DNA of 12,298 nucleotides, taken from assembly GCA_050433985.1 (NCBI GenBank), contig JBNPWE010000046.1:1-12298 (forward strand), read 5' to 3'. Origin of the DNA: JACIYW01 sp014359745. Lineage in GTDB: Bacteria > Pseudomonadota > Alphaproteobacteria > Rhodobacterales > Rhodobacteraceae. Position numbers and translations under genes: made by a program. Shown here piece by piece: positions 1-7,398 of this stretch (position 1 is its first letter; every line of letters begins with the position of its first letter). The notes below the pieces were generated by a model. That model was not told where the DNA came from. It saw only the letters and a program-made list of their open reading frames with translations, and did no database searches.

Positions 1-1
1 C

Positions 2-193
2 CCAACCGAGAACAGCAAGAAATACCGCCAGACCGCCTCGTGCGCATGGCTGAGGCACTATGCTTCGCCGCATAACGTACAAAGTCGAGCTGAGATGTTA
101 GCTTCACGCCTGGCCAGTCTCCGCGCCAAGGCTCGTTCCGAGCACCATATTGCATTTGTTATTCGCCGCCACTGCGTTTCAATAAAACCATGA
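2..193 (+). other. Possible C-terminal end of a plus-strand gene cut by the window edge
   Basis: One frame is open from base 2 to a TGA at 191-193, 63 codons with no visible start. The first 18 or so codons end mostly in G or C, like the real genes here. That bias then fades, so only the first 60 bases may be coding or the frame may be accidental. The encoded end has a basic, alanine-rich stretch (SRLASLRAKARSE) and matches no family I recognise. A minus-strand frame (155 down to 1) is also open with an ATG but no ribosome binding site. I cannot decide between a gene tail and non-coding DNA; otherwise I see no gene in bases 1-202. Confidence 0.2.
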
Positions 194-196
194 GTT

Positions 197-212
197 GGGG
201 GCTCACGCCCCC
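197..212 (-). terminator. Terminator-like hairpin at the end of the DUF2493 gene
   Basis: GGGGGC (197-202) and GCCCCC (207-212) form a 6-bp all-GC stem with a 4-base loop. The TGA stop of the DUF2493 gene (203-205) lies in the loop. On the minus strand the stem is followed 9 bases later by TTTTATT rather than by an immediate U-tract, so it is at best an imperfect intrinsic terminator. It could instead protect the 3' end of the message. Confidence 0.35.
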
Positions 213-1135
213 TTCCCGAACTTCATGACCGGGATACCCAGCTTCTTGGCCTTGTCGGCGAGGTTTTCCTGGATCCCCGTGCCCGGGAAGACGAGGACAC
301 CCACGGGCAGCACATCCAACATCGCGTCGTTGCGTTTGAAGGGGGCTGCTTTGGCGTGCTTGGTCCAGTCAGGCTTGAAAGCGACCTGCGTGACGCCCCG
401 GGCTTCGGCCCATTTGGCGGCGATGAGTTCGGCGCCCTTCGGGCTGCCACCGTGCAGAAGGACCATGTCGGGATACTTGGTCCGGACCTGATCGAGCTTG
501 CCCCAGATCAGGCGGTGATCGTTGAAGTCGGTCCCGCCGGTGAGGGCGACCTTGGGGCCTGCGGGCAGCATCACCTCGGTCTCCGCGCGGCGCTTGGCGG
601 CCAGGAAATCGCGGCTGTCGATGAGCGCCGCGGTCATGTGCTGGCGGTTCACCATCGAGCCAGTGCGGGGGCGCCAGGTCGATCCCGTGTGATGGACGAA
701 CTCGGTGGCGGCGTGATCGCGCATCATATCCATGCAGTTGCGCCGTTCGATCAGGGTCAGGCCTTCTGCCGTCAGCCGCTCGAGTTCGGTGGACTTCACC
801 TCGGAGCCGTCCTGCTCGCGCTGGAGGCGGCGCTGCGCCTGCTCGTTCTCATCGAGCGACCGCTCAATCCTCGCCGTGGCGCGGTGAAAGAGGTTGACCT
901 GGCCCCAAAGCACCTCTTCGAGGTCGGGTTCCATGCGGGTGTCTTCCAGGGTCGCGACGAGGGCATCGAAAATGTCTGCGACGGCGACCGCAAGGCGCTG
1001 CCCATCGGGCATCGGGCGCGGATCGGGCTCGTCAAAGGGACGGAAGCCGTAGAGTTGCAGCTCGTCGAGCGCATGGGCGGTCTGGGATGCGGTGTGGGCG
1101 GGTTCATACGCGTCGTCGTGGGTGTGGATCGTCAT
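203..1135 (-). CDS. DUF2493 (SLOG-superfamily) domain protein
   Basis: A 310-aa protein with a C-terminal DUF2493 domain (about residues 195-308). Visible motifs are ALTGGTDFND (197-206), LHGGSPKGAE (227-236), FKRND (266-270), FPGTGI (283-288) and DKAKKLGIPV (294-303). This is the Rossmann-like SLOG fold. Family members are predicted to bind or process nucleotide-derived ligands, but no substrate is established for this subfamily. The N-terminal half (about 1-190) is helical, rich in charged residues, and unassigned. I chose the ATG at 1135 because GGAGG sits 10 bases upstream; an in-frame TTG at 1174 has no such site. It is the last gene of the minus-strand helicase/primase series but is separated from the primase by 372 bp, so it may have its own promoter or be read through a structured spacer. 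Confidence 0.85.
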   Translation of the reverse strand: MTIHTHDDAYEPAHTASQTAHALDELQLYGFRPFDEPDPRPMPDGQRLAVAVADIFDALVATLEDTRMEPDLEEVLWGQVNLFHRATARIERSLDENEQAQRRLQREQDGSEVKSTELERLTAEGLTLIERRNCMDMMRDHAATEFVHHTGSTWRPRTGSMVNRQHMTAALIDSRDFLAAKRRAETEVMLPAGPKVALTGGTDFNDHRLIWGKLDQVRTKYPDMVLLHGGSPKGAELIAAKWAEARGVTQVAFKPDWTKHAKAAPFKRNDAMLDVLPVGVLVFPGTGIQENLADKAKKLGIPVMKFGKGA

Positions 1136-1210
1136 CGGTTTCTTGCCTCCGGGCCTGTCTTGTCCGCGCGACAACCCGCGCGGCCTTCATGGGCGTAGAG
1201 CGCTGTCACT

Positions 1211-1355
1211 GGGGACGCCCCCTCACCCCGCTTGTCGAGGGCCGGAACGCATGTGGAGGAGGGCGGCGGGCAAGGTATTTGTTTCGCGATGCAAAGCGGG
1301 GGCTCGTCCCCCGCGGCGGAAATAGCTTGCCTGCCGCCCTTGATGGGGCGTCCCC
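1211..1355. repeat. Nested inverted repeat filling the spacer between the DUF2493 and primase genes
   Basis: The 1136-1507 spacer holds no convincing gene but has three nested levels of symmetry. The outer arms 1211-1225 and 1341-1355 are inverted copies (14 of 15 bases), and each contains the near-palindrome GGGGACGCCCC. The inner arms 1261-1280 and 1320-1339 are inverted copies at 18 of 20 positions. At the centre is a perfect 7-bp stem, GCGGGGG (1296-1302) and CCCCCGC (1308-1314), with a 5-base loop. The left side has an extra 35 bases between outer and inner arms, the right side only one. No flanking target duplication and no U-tract are visible. Possible roles are a MITE-like insertion, a structured leader of the DUF2493 message, or a single-stranded-DNA structure. 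A frame of 79 codons across it (1445-1206, minus) has low-complexity composition and I do not accept it as a gene. Confidence 0.65.
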
Positions 1356-1507
1356 TTTGACGGCCGCCTGCCCATCTCTTGAAGGCCGCTCGGGGGACGG
1401 GTGGATGAGATTTACCCGGGAAGAGGCAAAGGTGATGATCGACACCCGCGACAGGACTGCAGGACCCCTACCCCCTCAGCCCCTGACCGCCCTCTGCGCG
1501 ATGCGGC

Positions 1508-2539
1508 TCAGCCTGACAGGCGATGCCGATCCTCAGGCCCGATCTGCCCAGCCAGATGCTGACGCAGCGCCTCCTTGCCGTTCGCTCGGAGATCATCGTT
1601 GAAATCCCCAAGAAGCGGCTCGAGCACTTGGGCTGCAATCCCGACCTCTGTGGCTCTGGCGCTCAACCTCTCTGCCGCGCGCTGCCCGGCCGGATCGCGG
1701 TCGATGGCGATGTAGAGGCGCTGCACCCGCTCCGGCAGCAGGACGGCTCCGAGGTGACCGGATGAGAGCGCCGCCCAGACGGGAAGGCCGGGCACCGCCT
1801 CGGACAGGGACAGCATGGTCTCGATGCCCTCGCCGACCACGAGGATGTCGTCATGCGGGGTCAGCCTGACAGCATTGCCTAAGATGTGACCCATGGCCCG
1901 CCGCTGCGTTTTGACCTCCGCCTTGCCCTTGCCGTCGTGCGCAAGCCAGGTGCGATGCACGCCCCGCAAGGCCCCTGCCCCATCGGTGACCGCCGCGATC
2001 AGCGCCGGACTGGGGATGCTTTTGGTCTGACCCTCATCCCGATGCCAGCACTTCGGGTGGAAGCGCAGGGCGCTCATCACCCCGCCATGAGTGAGGCCCC
2101 GGGCGCGGAGGTAGGTGTCGGCAAGCGTGCCTGCGACTGGCATGGAGGCTGCGAAGAGGCGCGCAGCGGCAGCTGGCGTGCCGCCGGGTGCCTTGGCCTT
2201 CCTCGGCACTGGCGTATCCGGGGGGACCGGCTGCGGACGACCAAGATGCGCCCGGGCCTCGGCCAGAAGATCGGGAAAGCGTGAGATCCCCGTCCGCTTG
2301 GCGATGATGTCCAGAAGATCGCCATGCTCGCCCGTGGCACCGTCGGTGAACTTTCCTCGCGCCCCCGGCCCAGACGTAGGACCGGTCAGCCGCACGAAGA
2401 GCGACCGGCCGGGGTTGTTCTGCAGATCGCCCACGATCCAGTAGGACCCCTCCCGACGTCCGGCGGGAAGGTAATGGCGACAAACGCTTTCGGCATTTTC
2501 CGCAAGTGCGCGGATCACATCTTCAGTCTCAGAATACAT
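1508..2539 (-). CDS. Toprim-domain primase-like protein (plasmid/phage type)
   Basis: A 343-aa protein of the plasmid and phage primase-like group with a Toprim domain. The Toprim catalytic signature is visible as VVGEGIETMLSL (234-245) and YIAIDRDPAGQ (276-286), where Glu237 or Glu240 and the Asp280-Arg-Asp282 pair would bind Mg2+, followed by GDFNDDL (311-317). The N-terminal part (about 15-90) resembles the region preceding Toprim in P4-like primases (GKFTDGATGEHGDLLDII, 62-79) but shows no zinc-binding cysteine/histidine cluster, and no separate helicase domain is present. Likely role: priming or other nucleic-acid phosphotransfer during replication of the element; this is family-based. 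The ATG at 2539 has GGAGG 10 bases upstream, inside the end of the helicase gene whose stop is at 2543-2545. Only 3 bp separate the two genes, so translation is probably coupled. Confidence 0.85.
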   Translation of the reverse strand: MYSETEDVIRALAENAESVCRHYLPAGRREGSYWIVGDLQNNPGRSLFVRLTGPTSGPGARGKFTDGATGEHGDLLDIIAKRTGISRFPDLLAEARAHLGRPQPVPPDTPVPRKAKAPGGTPAAAARLFAASMPVAGTLADTYLRARGLTHGGVMSALRFHPKCWHRDEGQTKSIPSPALIAAVTDGAGALRGVHRTWLAHDGKGKAEVKTQRRAMGHILGNAVRLTPHDDILVVGEGIETMLSLSEAVPGLPVWAALSSGHLGAVLLPERVQRLYIAIDRDPAGQRAAERLSARATEVGIAAQVLEPLLGDFNDDLRANGKEALRQHLAGQIGPEDRHRLSG

Positions 2540-2542
2540 GGC

Positions 2543-5500
2543 TCAGCAACCTCCGCGCGCATGTAGTCCCGTCACAGGACAACGCGCAAGCAGACGATCC
2601 AGTGTTGCGATGCCGCTGGCGTCCGTTGGGCAGAACAGACGCAGCTTCCAGGCGATGATCTCCGAGAAGAAGCCATCGGCCTTGAGCCGATCCTTGGCGG
2701 CGCCCAAAAAGCCCGACAGCTCGATCCGGTTGATGCCCATGACGCGGGACCGGTGCAGCTCCATCCCCTCGGCAAGGCGCACCACAGTCTTGCCCTCCAG
2801 AACGAGGGCTTGGACCTGCGCGGCTGTCAGCTTTGGCGCATCGGCGGCGAGTGTCGTCACGACCCAGGCGGGCGGGACACGGCGACCGATGATGCGCTGG
2901 CCGTCATCGGTTTGCAGCCGGTAGACGCGGGTTTCATCCTGCGGCAGTTGCTTCCAGATCGGCAGCAGCAGCCCCGCCACGATGTGCAGCGTAGACTCAG
3001 TGAACTCCGGCACCTCGGCCAGTTCGGCAGTCCAGGCTGCGGTGAAGGCCACGCGGTCGGCCTCGAGCCAGTGCGTGTCGTCCATCAGCTTTGCAGGCAC
3101 GGTGCTTGCCTCGGTGGGGCGGATCAGCCGCAGGCGCGGCTCGATCGTACCGTCGTCCAGCATCAGGCTGGTGGCGGGCACCTGCACTGCCGCACGCCCA
3201 GAGCGGCTGTTGACCAGCAGGCGCGCTTTGGGATCATCCAGCCAGTCGAGCGCGTCGATCAACGACAGCGGCGTGTTGCGCCGCTTTTCCGCGATGCTCA
3301 GCAGCTGGGTTTCCGCGCCGGAGCCGGGATGGGTGTAGATCACCCGTGCGTCCGTGACGCGGAAGCTCTCGGCGCGCAGGGTCTCAAGCCCGAGGTCATA
3401 GACACCGGCAGCGATGGCGCCCTCGATACGCTGCGCCAGAAGCTCCTCGAAAGCGGTGAACAGAATGCCCTGCATATGAATCGTCAGCGCCAGCAGCCGA
3501 TTGAGGAAGGTCGTGATCGGCGGCAGATCATCCTTCAGGCCGTTGTCATCGGTCAGGCTTAGGCCCGTCGCATCCTCAAAAGCCCCAAGAGAGCAGCCAA
3601 CGACATCGCCGCGATAGATGCGGCGGTAAAGCTGGCGCAAGGCGTCGCGGGCATAGGGCGACTCGAGATTGTCCTCGGGCCGGAACAGCCCCTGCCCGCC
3701 GGTCTGGCGCTGGCCGCGCGTGATTGCCCCGAGCGTGTCGAGGCGACGCGCGATGGTCGACAGGAACCGCTTTTCCGCTTTCACATCGGTGGCGACCGGC
3801 CGGAAGAGCGGCGGCTGCGCCTGATTGGTGCGGTTGGTTCGGCCCAGGCCCTGGATGGCGGCATCGGCTTTCCAGCCGGGTTCCAAGAGGTAATGGACCC
3901 GCAAGCGCTGGTTCGCAGCACCCAGATCGGCATGGTAGCTGCGCCCCGTGCCGCCGGCGTCCGAGAAGATCAGGATGCGCTTCTGGTCATCCATGAAGGC
4001 GGCGGTTTCCGCGAGATTGGCAGACCCCGCCCGGCTTTCGACGACAAGGCGCGCGGCAGCACCCTCGCCCTTCCTCACAATGCGGCGCGAGCGTCCCGTG
4101 ACCTCGGCCACGAGATCGGTGCCGAAGCGCTGGACGATCTGGTCGAGCGCGCCCGGGACGGGAGGAAGCGAGGCCAGCTTTTCAATCAGCGCGTTGCGCC
4201 TGCGGGCGGCCTCGCGGCATTCGACCGGCTGGCCATCGCGCACGACGGGCCGGGAGGAGAGATTGCCCTCGCTGTCGGTGAATGGCTCGTAGAGCTGCAC
4301 CGGGAAGGAATGGGCGAGGTAGTCGAGTACGTATTCCCGCGGGGTGATGTCGACCCGGATATCGTTCCACTCCTCGGTCGGGACCTCCGAGAGGCGGCGT
4401 TCCATGAGCGCCTCGCCGGTCGAGACGATCTGGATGACGGAGGAATGATCCGCTGCCAGATCGGCCTCGATGGCGGCGATCAGGGTGGGGGTTTTCATCG
4501 AAGTCAGGAGATGGCCGAAGAAACGCTGCTTGGCGGATTCGAACGCCGAGCGCGCGGCGGATTTGGCCTGCCGGTTCAGAGTGCCAGACTCTCCAGTGAT
4601 GTTCGCAGCCTCCATCGCCGCCGCCAGGTTGTTGTGGATGATGGCGAAGGCCCCGGCATAGGCATCATAGATGCCGCGCTGCTCGGGACTGAGCGCATGA
4701 ACCAGCATCTCGTATTCGACGCCGTCATAAGAAAGCGACCGGGCCGTGTAGAGACCAAGGGAGCGCAGGTCGCGGGCGAGCACTTCCATGGCGGCCACGC
4801 CACCGGCTTCAATCGCCTCGACGAATTCCGCCCGGGTGGCGAACGGAAAGTCCTCCCCGCCCCAAAGCCCTAGGCGCTGCGCATAGGCGAGGTTGTGGAC
4901 CGAGGTCGCGCCCGTGGCCGAGACATAAACCACGCGGGCATTGGGCAGTTTGTGCTGCAGGCGCAGTCCTGCCCTGCCCTGCTGCGAGGCGGTGACATCG
5001 CCACGCTCGCCTTTCGATCCGGCGGCGTTGGCCATGGCATGGCTTTCGTCAAACAAAATCACCCCGTCGAAATCTGCCCCCAGCCAGTCGACGATCTGGT
5101 CGACGCGGGATTTCTTGGTGCCACGCTCTTCGGAGCGCAGCGTCGCATAGGTGGTGAACAGGATGCCCTCGGTCAGCGGGATATCTTTGCCTTGCGCAAA
5201 GCGCGACAGCGGTGTCACCAGCAAGCGCTCCTGCCCAAGTGCGGACCAGTCGCGCTGCGCATCCTCCAGCAGCTTGTCGCTCTTCGAGATCCAGAGCGCC
5301 TTGCGCCGTCCTTGCGCCCAATTGTCGAGCACGATCCCGGCTGACTGGCGGCCCTTGCCCGCACCAGTGCCATCGCCCAGGAAAAACCCGCGCCGGAAGC
5401 GGATGGCGTCGGGATCATCCTCCTTGGCTGCCGAGACCATATCGCCGGTCTCATCCACGGACCAAGACCCGGCGAGATGCGCGCCATGCGCCTCGCCGGC

Positions 5501-6922
5501 GTAGATCACGGTCTCAAGCTGCGCGTCCGACAGAAGGCCATCGCGCAGGATGGTCGCTGGCAGCCTGGGGCGATAGCTGGGTTTCGGGGGTGCGACCGAG
5601 GCCATGGCCGCCGATTGCACCAGCTTGGTCGGGTGCGGTTCCGCCCCGGGGATGTCGATCGCCTGCAGGTGGAAGGTCTCATAAATGGCATCCGACAGGC
5701 GCGCGCTGGCACCGTCCTCGGTCGCATCGCGCAGGCTGTAGGCGAGGTCTGCGGCCTCGATCTGCTGCGCGGTGTTGGTGGGGGTTGTTGCTGGTGTGGC
5801 GCGAGAGCCGGTAGGCGCGGTGCGCGTGGTGCGGGCAGGATTTCCCGGGAAGGGGGAAGTGGGGGCCTGCCCGGCTGATGCGATCTGCGCCAGCACGAGG
5901 CGCGGGGGAACATGGGTGTTGATCAGCGAGAGCAGGCTGGCGACATCCGGCGATATCGGGCGCGTCAGATTGGCTGCGACGCCGCCCGGCTCGCCGCCCC
6001 GGCATTTGTCGAAGACCGAGATCCGCGTCTCAAAGCTGGTGCCGTGTTTGGCAAAGGCGGCACCGGACACGGCCCCGGTAAAGACCAGATGCGCGGTCTC
6101 GGTCAGGCGACCGAAGGTCTCGGCCCAAGCGGGTGCGTCGGGCGCGAAACTGGCACCGGTGATGGCGACCAGCCGTCCACCGGGAGCCAGACGCGCCAGC
6201 GCCGAGCGCAAATGCCGCGCTGTCGCCTCGGTGGTGCGGGCGTCGACATTGGCCACCGCCGAGAATGGCGGGTTCATCAGGATGACGCTCGGGCGGAGCC
6301 CCGCGTCGAGATGATCGTCGATCTGTGCCGCGTCGAAGCAAGTGACAGGCCGGCCCGGAAACAGGCGACGGAGGAGATCGGCGCGCGTGTCAGCTAACTC
6401 GTTCAGCGCGAGGCTGCCGCCCGCGATTTCTGCGAGGACCGCCAGAAGGCCCGTCCCAGCCGATGGCTCCAGCACCAGATCGCGCGGTGTGATCTGCGCC
6501 GCCGCCAGTGCCGCCAGCCCCATTGGCAGGGGCGTCGAGAATTGCTGGAACCGCTCCATCTCTTCAGACCGCCGCGTATGGGTCGGCAAAAGGCCCGCCA
6601 CCTTGGCAAGGATCGGCAGCAAGGCGGCGGGCGAACCGGCACGTGCCAGGAGCGCGCGGCCAAATTTCTGCATAAACAGGACCAGCGCTGCCTCGCCTGC
6701 TTCATATGCCAGCTTCCAGTCCCAGGCGCCGGTCGCATCAGAGCCGCCAAAGGCGCGCTCCATCTCAACGCGCAGGCGCAGCGCGTCGATCTGGAAACCT
6801 TGCGCCAGATCAGTCTGCAGCGCTTCGGCCACGCTCAAGATCGCAGCGGCCGTGTCGAGGGACGGGATGGGGACAACAGACGCAAGTGCGCGCTCGGTCG
6901 CAAAATGGGCGAGATGGGTCAT
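2543..6922 (-). CDS. Methyltransferase-strawberry notch helicase fusion (DarB-like)
   Basis: A 1459-aa cytoplasmic protein. Residues about 145-305 form an amino-methyltransferase domain with the S-adenosylmethionine motif EPSAGTG (152-158) and catalytic NPPF (217-220), the type that methylates adenine N6. A Pro/Thr-rich linker (about 350-387) leads to a superfamily 2 helicase of the strawberry-notch type: Walker A GDGTGAGKGR (516-525), Walker B DESH (625-628), SAT (668-670) and motif VI QGLGRTNR (1024-1031). The remaining 400 residues are the usual C-terminal extension. All catalytic motifs look intact. The same combination occurs in DarB of phage P1, a protein that guards injected DNA from type I restriction, so protection of incoming DNA is a reasonable inference, not proof. 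The ATG has GGAG 7 bases upstream and heads the operon with the primase-like gene. Its 5' leader resembles that of the DUF6878 gene. Confidence 0.9.
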   Translation of the reverse strand: MTHLAHFATERALASVVPIPSLDTAAAILSVAEALQTDLAQGFQIDALRLRVEMERAFGGSDATGAWDWKLAYEAGEAALVLFMQKFGRALLARAGSPAALLPILAKVAGLLPTHTRRSEEMERFQQFSTPLPMGLAALAAAQITPRDLVLEPSAGTGLLAVLAEIAGGSLALNELADTRADLLRRLFPGRPVTCFDAAQIDDHLDAGLRPSVILMNPPFSAVANVDARTTEATARHLRSALARLAPGGRLVAITGASFAPDAPAWAETFGRLTETAHLVFTGAVSGAAFAKHGTSFETRISVFDKCRGGEPGGVAANLTRPISPDVASLLSLINTHVPPRLVLAQIASAGQAPTSPFPGNPARTTRTAPTGSRATPATTPTNTAQQIEAADLAYSLRDATEDGASARLSDAIYETFHLQAIDIPGAEPHPTKLVQSAAMASVAPPKPSYRPRLPATILRDGLLSDAQLETVIYAGEAHGAHLAGSWSVDETGDMVSAAKEDDPDAIRFRRGFFLGDGTGAGKGRQSAGIVLDNWAQGRRKALWISKSDKLLEDAQRDWSALGQERLLVTPLSRFAQGKDIPLTEGILFTTYATLRSEERGTKKSRVDQIVDWLGADFDGVILFDESHAMANAAGSKGERGDVTASQQGRAGLRLQHKLPNARVVYVSATGATSVHNLAYAQRLGLWGGEDFPFATRAEFVEAIEAGGVAAMEVLARDLRSLGLYTARSLSYDGVEYEMLVHALSPEQRGIYDAYAGAFAIIHNNLAAAMEAANITGESGTLNRQAKSAARSAFESAKQRFFGHLLTSMKTPTLIAAIEADLAADHSSVIQIVSTGEALMERRLSEVPTEEWNDIRVDITPREYVLDYLAHSFPVQLYEPFTDSEGNLSSRPVVRDGQPVECREAARRRNALIEKLASLPPVPGALDQIVQRFGTDLVAEVTGRSRRIVRKGEGAAARLVVESRAGSANLAETAAFMDDQKRILIFSDAGGTGRSYHADLGAANQRLRVHYLLEPGWKADAAIQGLGRTNRTNQAQPPLFRPVATDVKAEKRFLSTIARRLDTLGAITRGQRQTGGQGLFRPEDNLESPYARDALRQLYRRIYRGDVVGCSLGAFEDATGLSLTDDNGLKDDLPPITTFLNRLLALTIHMQGILFTAFEELLAQRIEGAIAAGVYDLGLETLRAESFRVTDARVIYTHPGSGAETQLLSIAEKRRNTPLSLIDALDWLDDPKARLLVNSRSGRAAVQVPATSLMLDDGTIEPRLRLIRPTEASTVPAKLMDDTHWLEADRVAFTAAWTAELAEVPEFTESTLHIVAGLLLPIWKQLPQDETRVYRLQTDDGQRIIGRRVPPAWVVTTLAADAPKLTAAQVQALVLEGKTVVRLAEGMELHRSRVMGINRIELSGFLGAAKDRLKADGFFSEIIAWKLRLFCPTDASGIATLDRLLARCPVTGLHARGGC

Positions 6923-7016
6923 CGGGAAACTCCGGAATGAGGAACAGGATCAGGCCCGGACACCCTCTTTCGGGCACCCTCAGGCCTGACCTTCCCCGGC
7001 CCTCCTCTTCCTCTCA
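6923..7016 (-). promoter_or_regulatory. 5' leader of the helicase gene, shared in part with the DUF6878 gene
   Basis: Read on the minus strand, the leader begins with a purine-rich block containing GAGGAGGGCCGGGG (revcomp of about 6995-7008), continues with a stem of TCAGGCC (6950-6956) and GGCCTGA (6983-6989), and ends in GGAGTTTCCCG directly before the ATG. The purine block and the end block recur at nearly the same distances (78 and 79 bases from the start codon) before the gene starting at 10985, while the sequence between differs but again contains a stem. This suggests a conserved untranslated leader. I do not see a convincing -35/-10 pair for the helicase on this strand. Confidence 0.45.
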
Positions 7017-7040
7017 AACCCCATGATTTCCGCAGACGGC

Positions 7041-7069
7041 TTGATTTTGTTCCTGTTATGTTCTACTTT
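7041..7069 (+). promoter_or_regulatory. Candidate promoter of the KQ/WID repeat gene
   Basis: TTGATT (7041-7046) and TACTTT (7064-7069) are separated by 17 bases, a fit to a sigma-70 type promoter. Transcription would start near 7076, about 23 bases before the ATG at 7099. The spacer is entirely occupied by the GTTC-N7-GTTC motif, so a bound repressor would block polymerase. Confidence 0.45.
7049..7063 (+). promoter_or_regulatory. LexA-type (SOS) box, GTTC-N7-GTTC
   Basis: GTTCCTGTTATGTTC matches the direct-repeat operator GTTC-N7-GTTC known for LexA of Rhodobacter, Sinorhizobium and other alphaproteobacteria. It lies exactly between the -35 and -10 of the plus-strand promoter candidate and 127 bp upstream of the divergent helicase start. 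About 0.4 exact matches are expected by chance over both strands of a 12.3-kb window if bases were equally frequent, so the position, not the match alone, carries the argument. Confidence 0.5.
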
Positions 7070-7098
7070 AAGAGCCACGCCAAGAAGGGAGATCCCCG

Positions 7099-7392
7099 AT
7101 GGAAAGCACCACTTACGCCTTGCCCGCGACGCCAAAGCAGATCGCCTATGCCCGCGCGCTGGCCCTGCGCAACCAGACGCTTTTGCCGTGGGAGGTTCAG
7201 CAAGACCTGCGCTCCTTGAGCGCCTGGATCGACGCACAAGCCAAGATGAACCCGGGCGCGCAGGACAGCCGCCCGACATCAAAGCAGGTCGCCTTTGCCG
7301 AACGCCTCGCCCGAATTAAACGCCGCGCCGTGCCGGATGAGTGTTTCCGAGATAAGGGGCTGATGTCGAAGTGGATCGACGGGAACAAGTAA
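7099..7392 (+). CDS. Small protein with two KQ-WID repeats
   Basis: A 97-aa protein made almost wholly of two repeats 49 residues apart. The first runs from TPKQIAYARALA (11-22) to LSAWID (40-45); the second from TSKQVAFAERLA (60-71) to MSKWID (89-94), with a conserved proline and acidic residue between. I recall similar 'KQ..fA..la...WID' segments at the ends of plasmid topoisomerase and primase-like proteins, which would make this a small accessory to DNA metabolism; that is recollection, not proof. AAGGGAG lies 7 bases before the ATG. It is the only confident plus-strand gene, divergent from the helicase and convergent with the 58-aa gene (6 bp between stops). The LexA-type box in its promoter suggests induction by DNA damage. 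Confidence 0.8.
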   Translation: MESTTYALPATPKQIAYARALALRNQTLLPWEVQQDLRSLSAWIDAQAKMNPGAQDSRPTSKQVAFAERLARIKRRAVPDECFRDKGLMSKWIDGNK

Positions 7393-7398
7393 CGAACA

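Noticed and set aside
1..155. A minus-strand frame open from an ATG at 155 to the window edge
   Set aside because: No ribosome binding site and mixed third-base composition; the plus-strand frame is slightly better but also unproven.
356..1198. A 280-codon plus-strand frame opposite the DUF2493 gene
   Set aside because: The minus-strand frame has a clear DUF2493 domain and ribosome binding site; the antisense frame has neither motif nor site.
1206..1445. A 79-codon minus-strand frame across the nested repeat
   Set aside because: Low-complexity Pro/Arg/Ser composition and a path straight through the inverted repeats; best read as non-coding.
3893..4873. A 326-codon open frame on the plus strand inside the helicase gene
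   Set aside because: It lies antisense to a gene with intact catalytic motifs; GC-rich coding DNA commonly leaves such frames open, and its translation shows no domain.
7383..7397. A second LexA-type match, GAAC-N7-GAAC
   Set aside because: It lies over the stop codons of two convergent genes, with no promoter; a match of eight bases is expected about 0.4 times by chance in the window.
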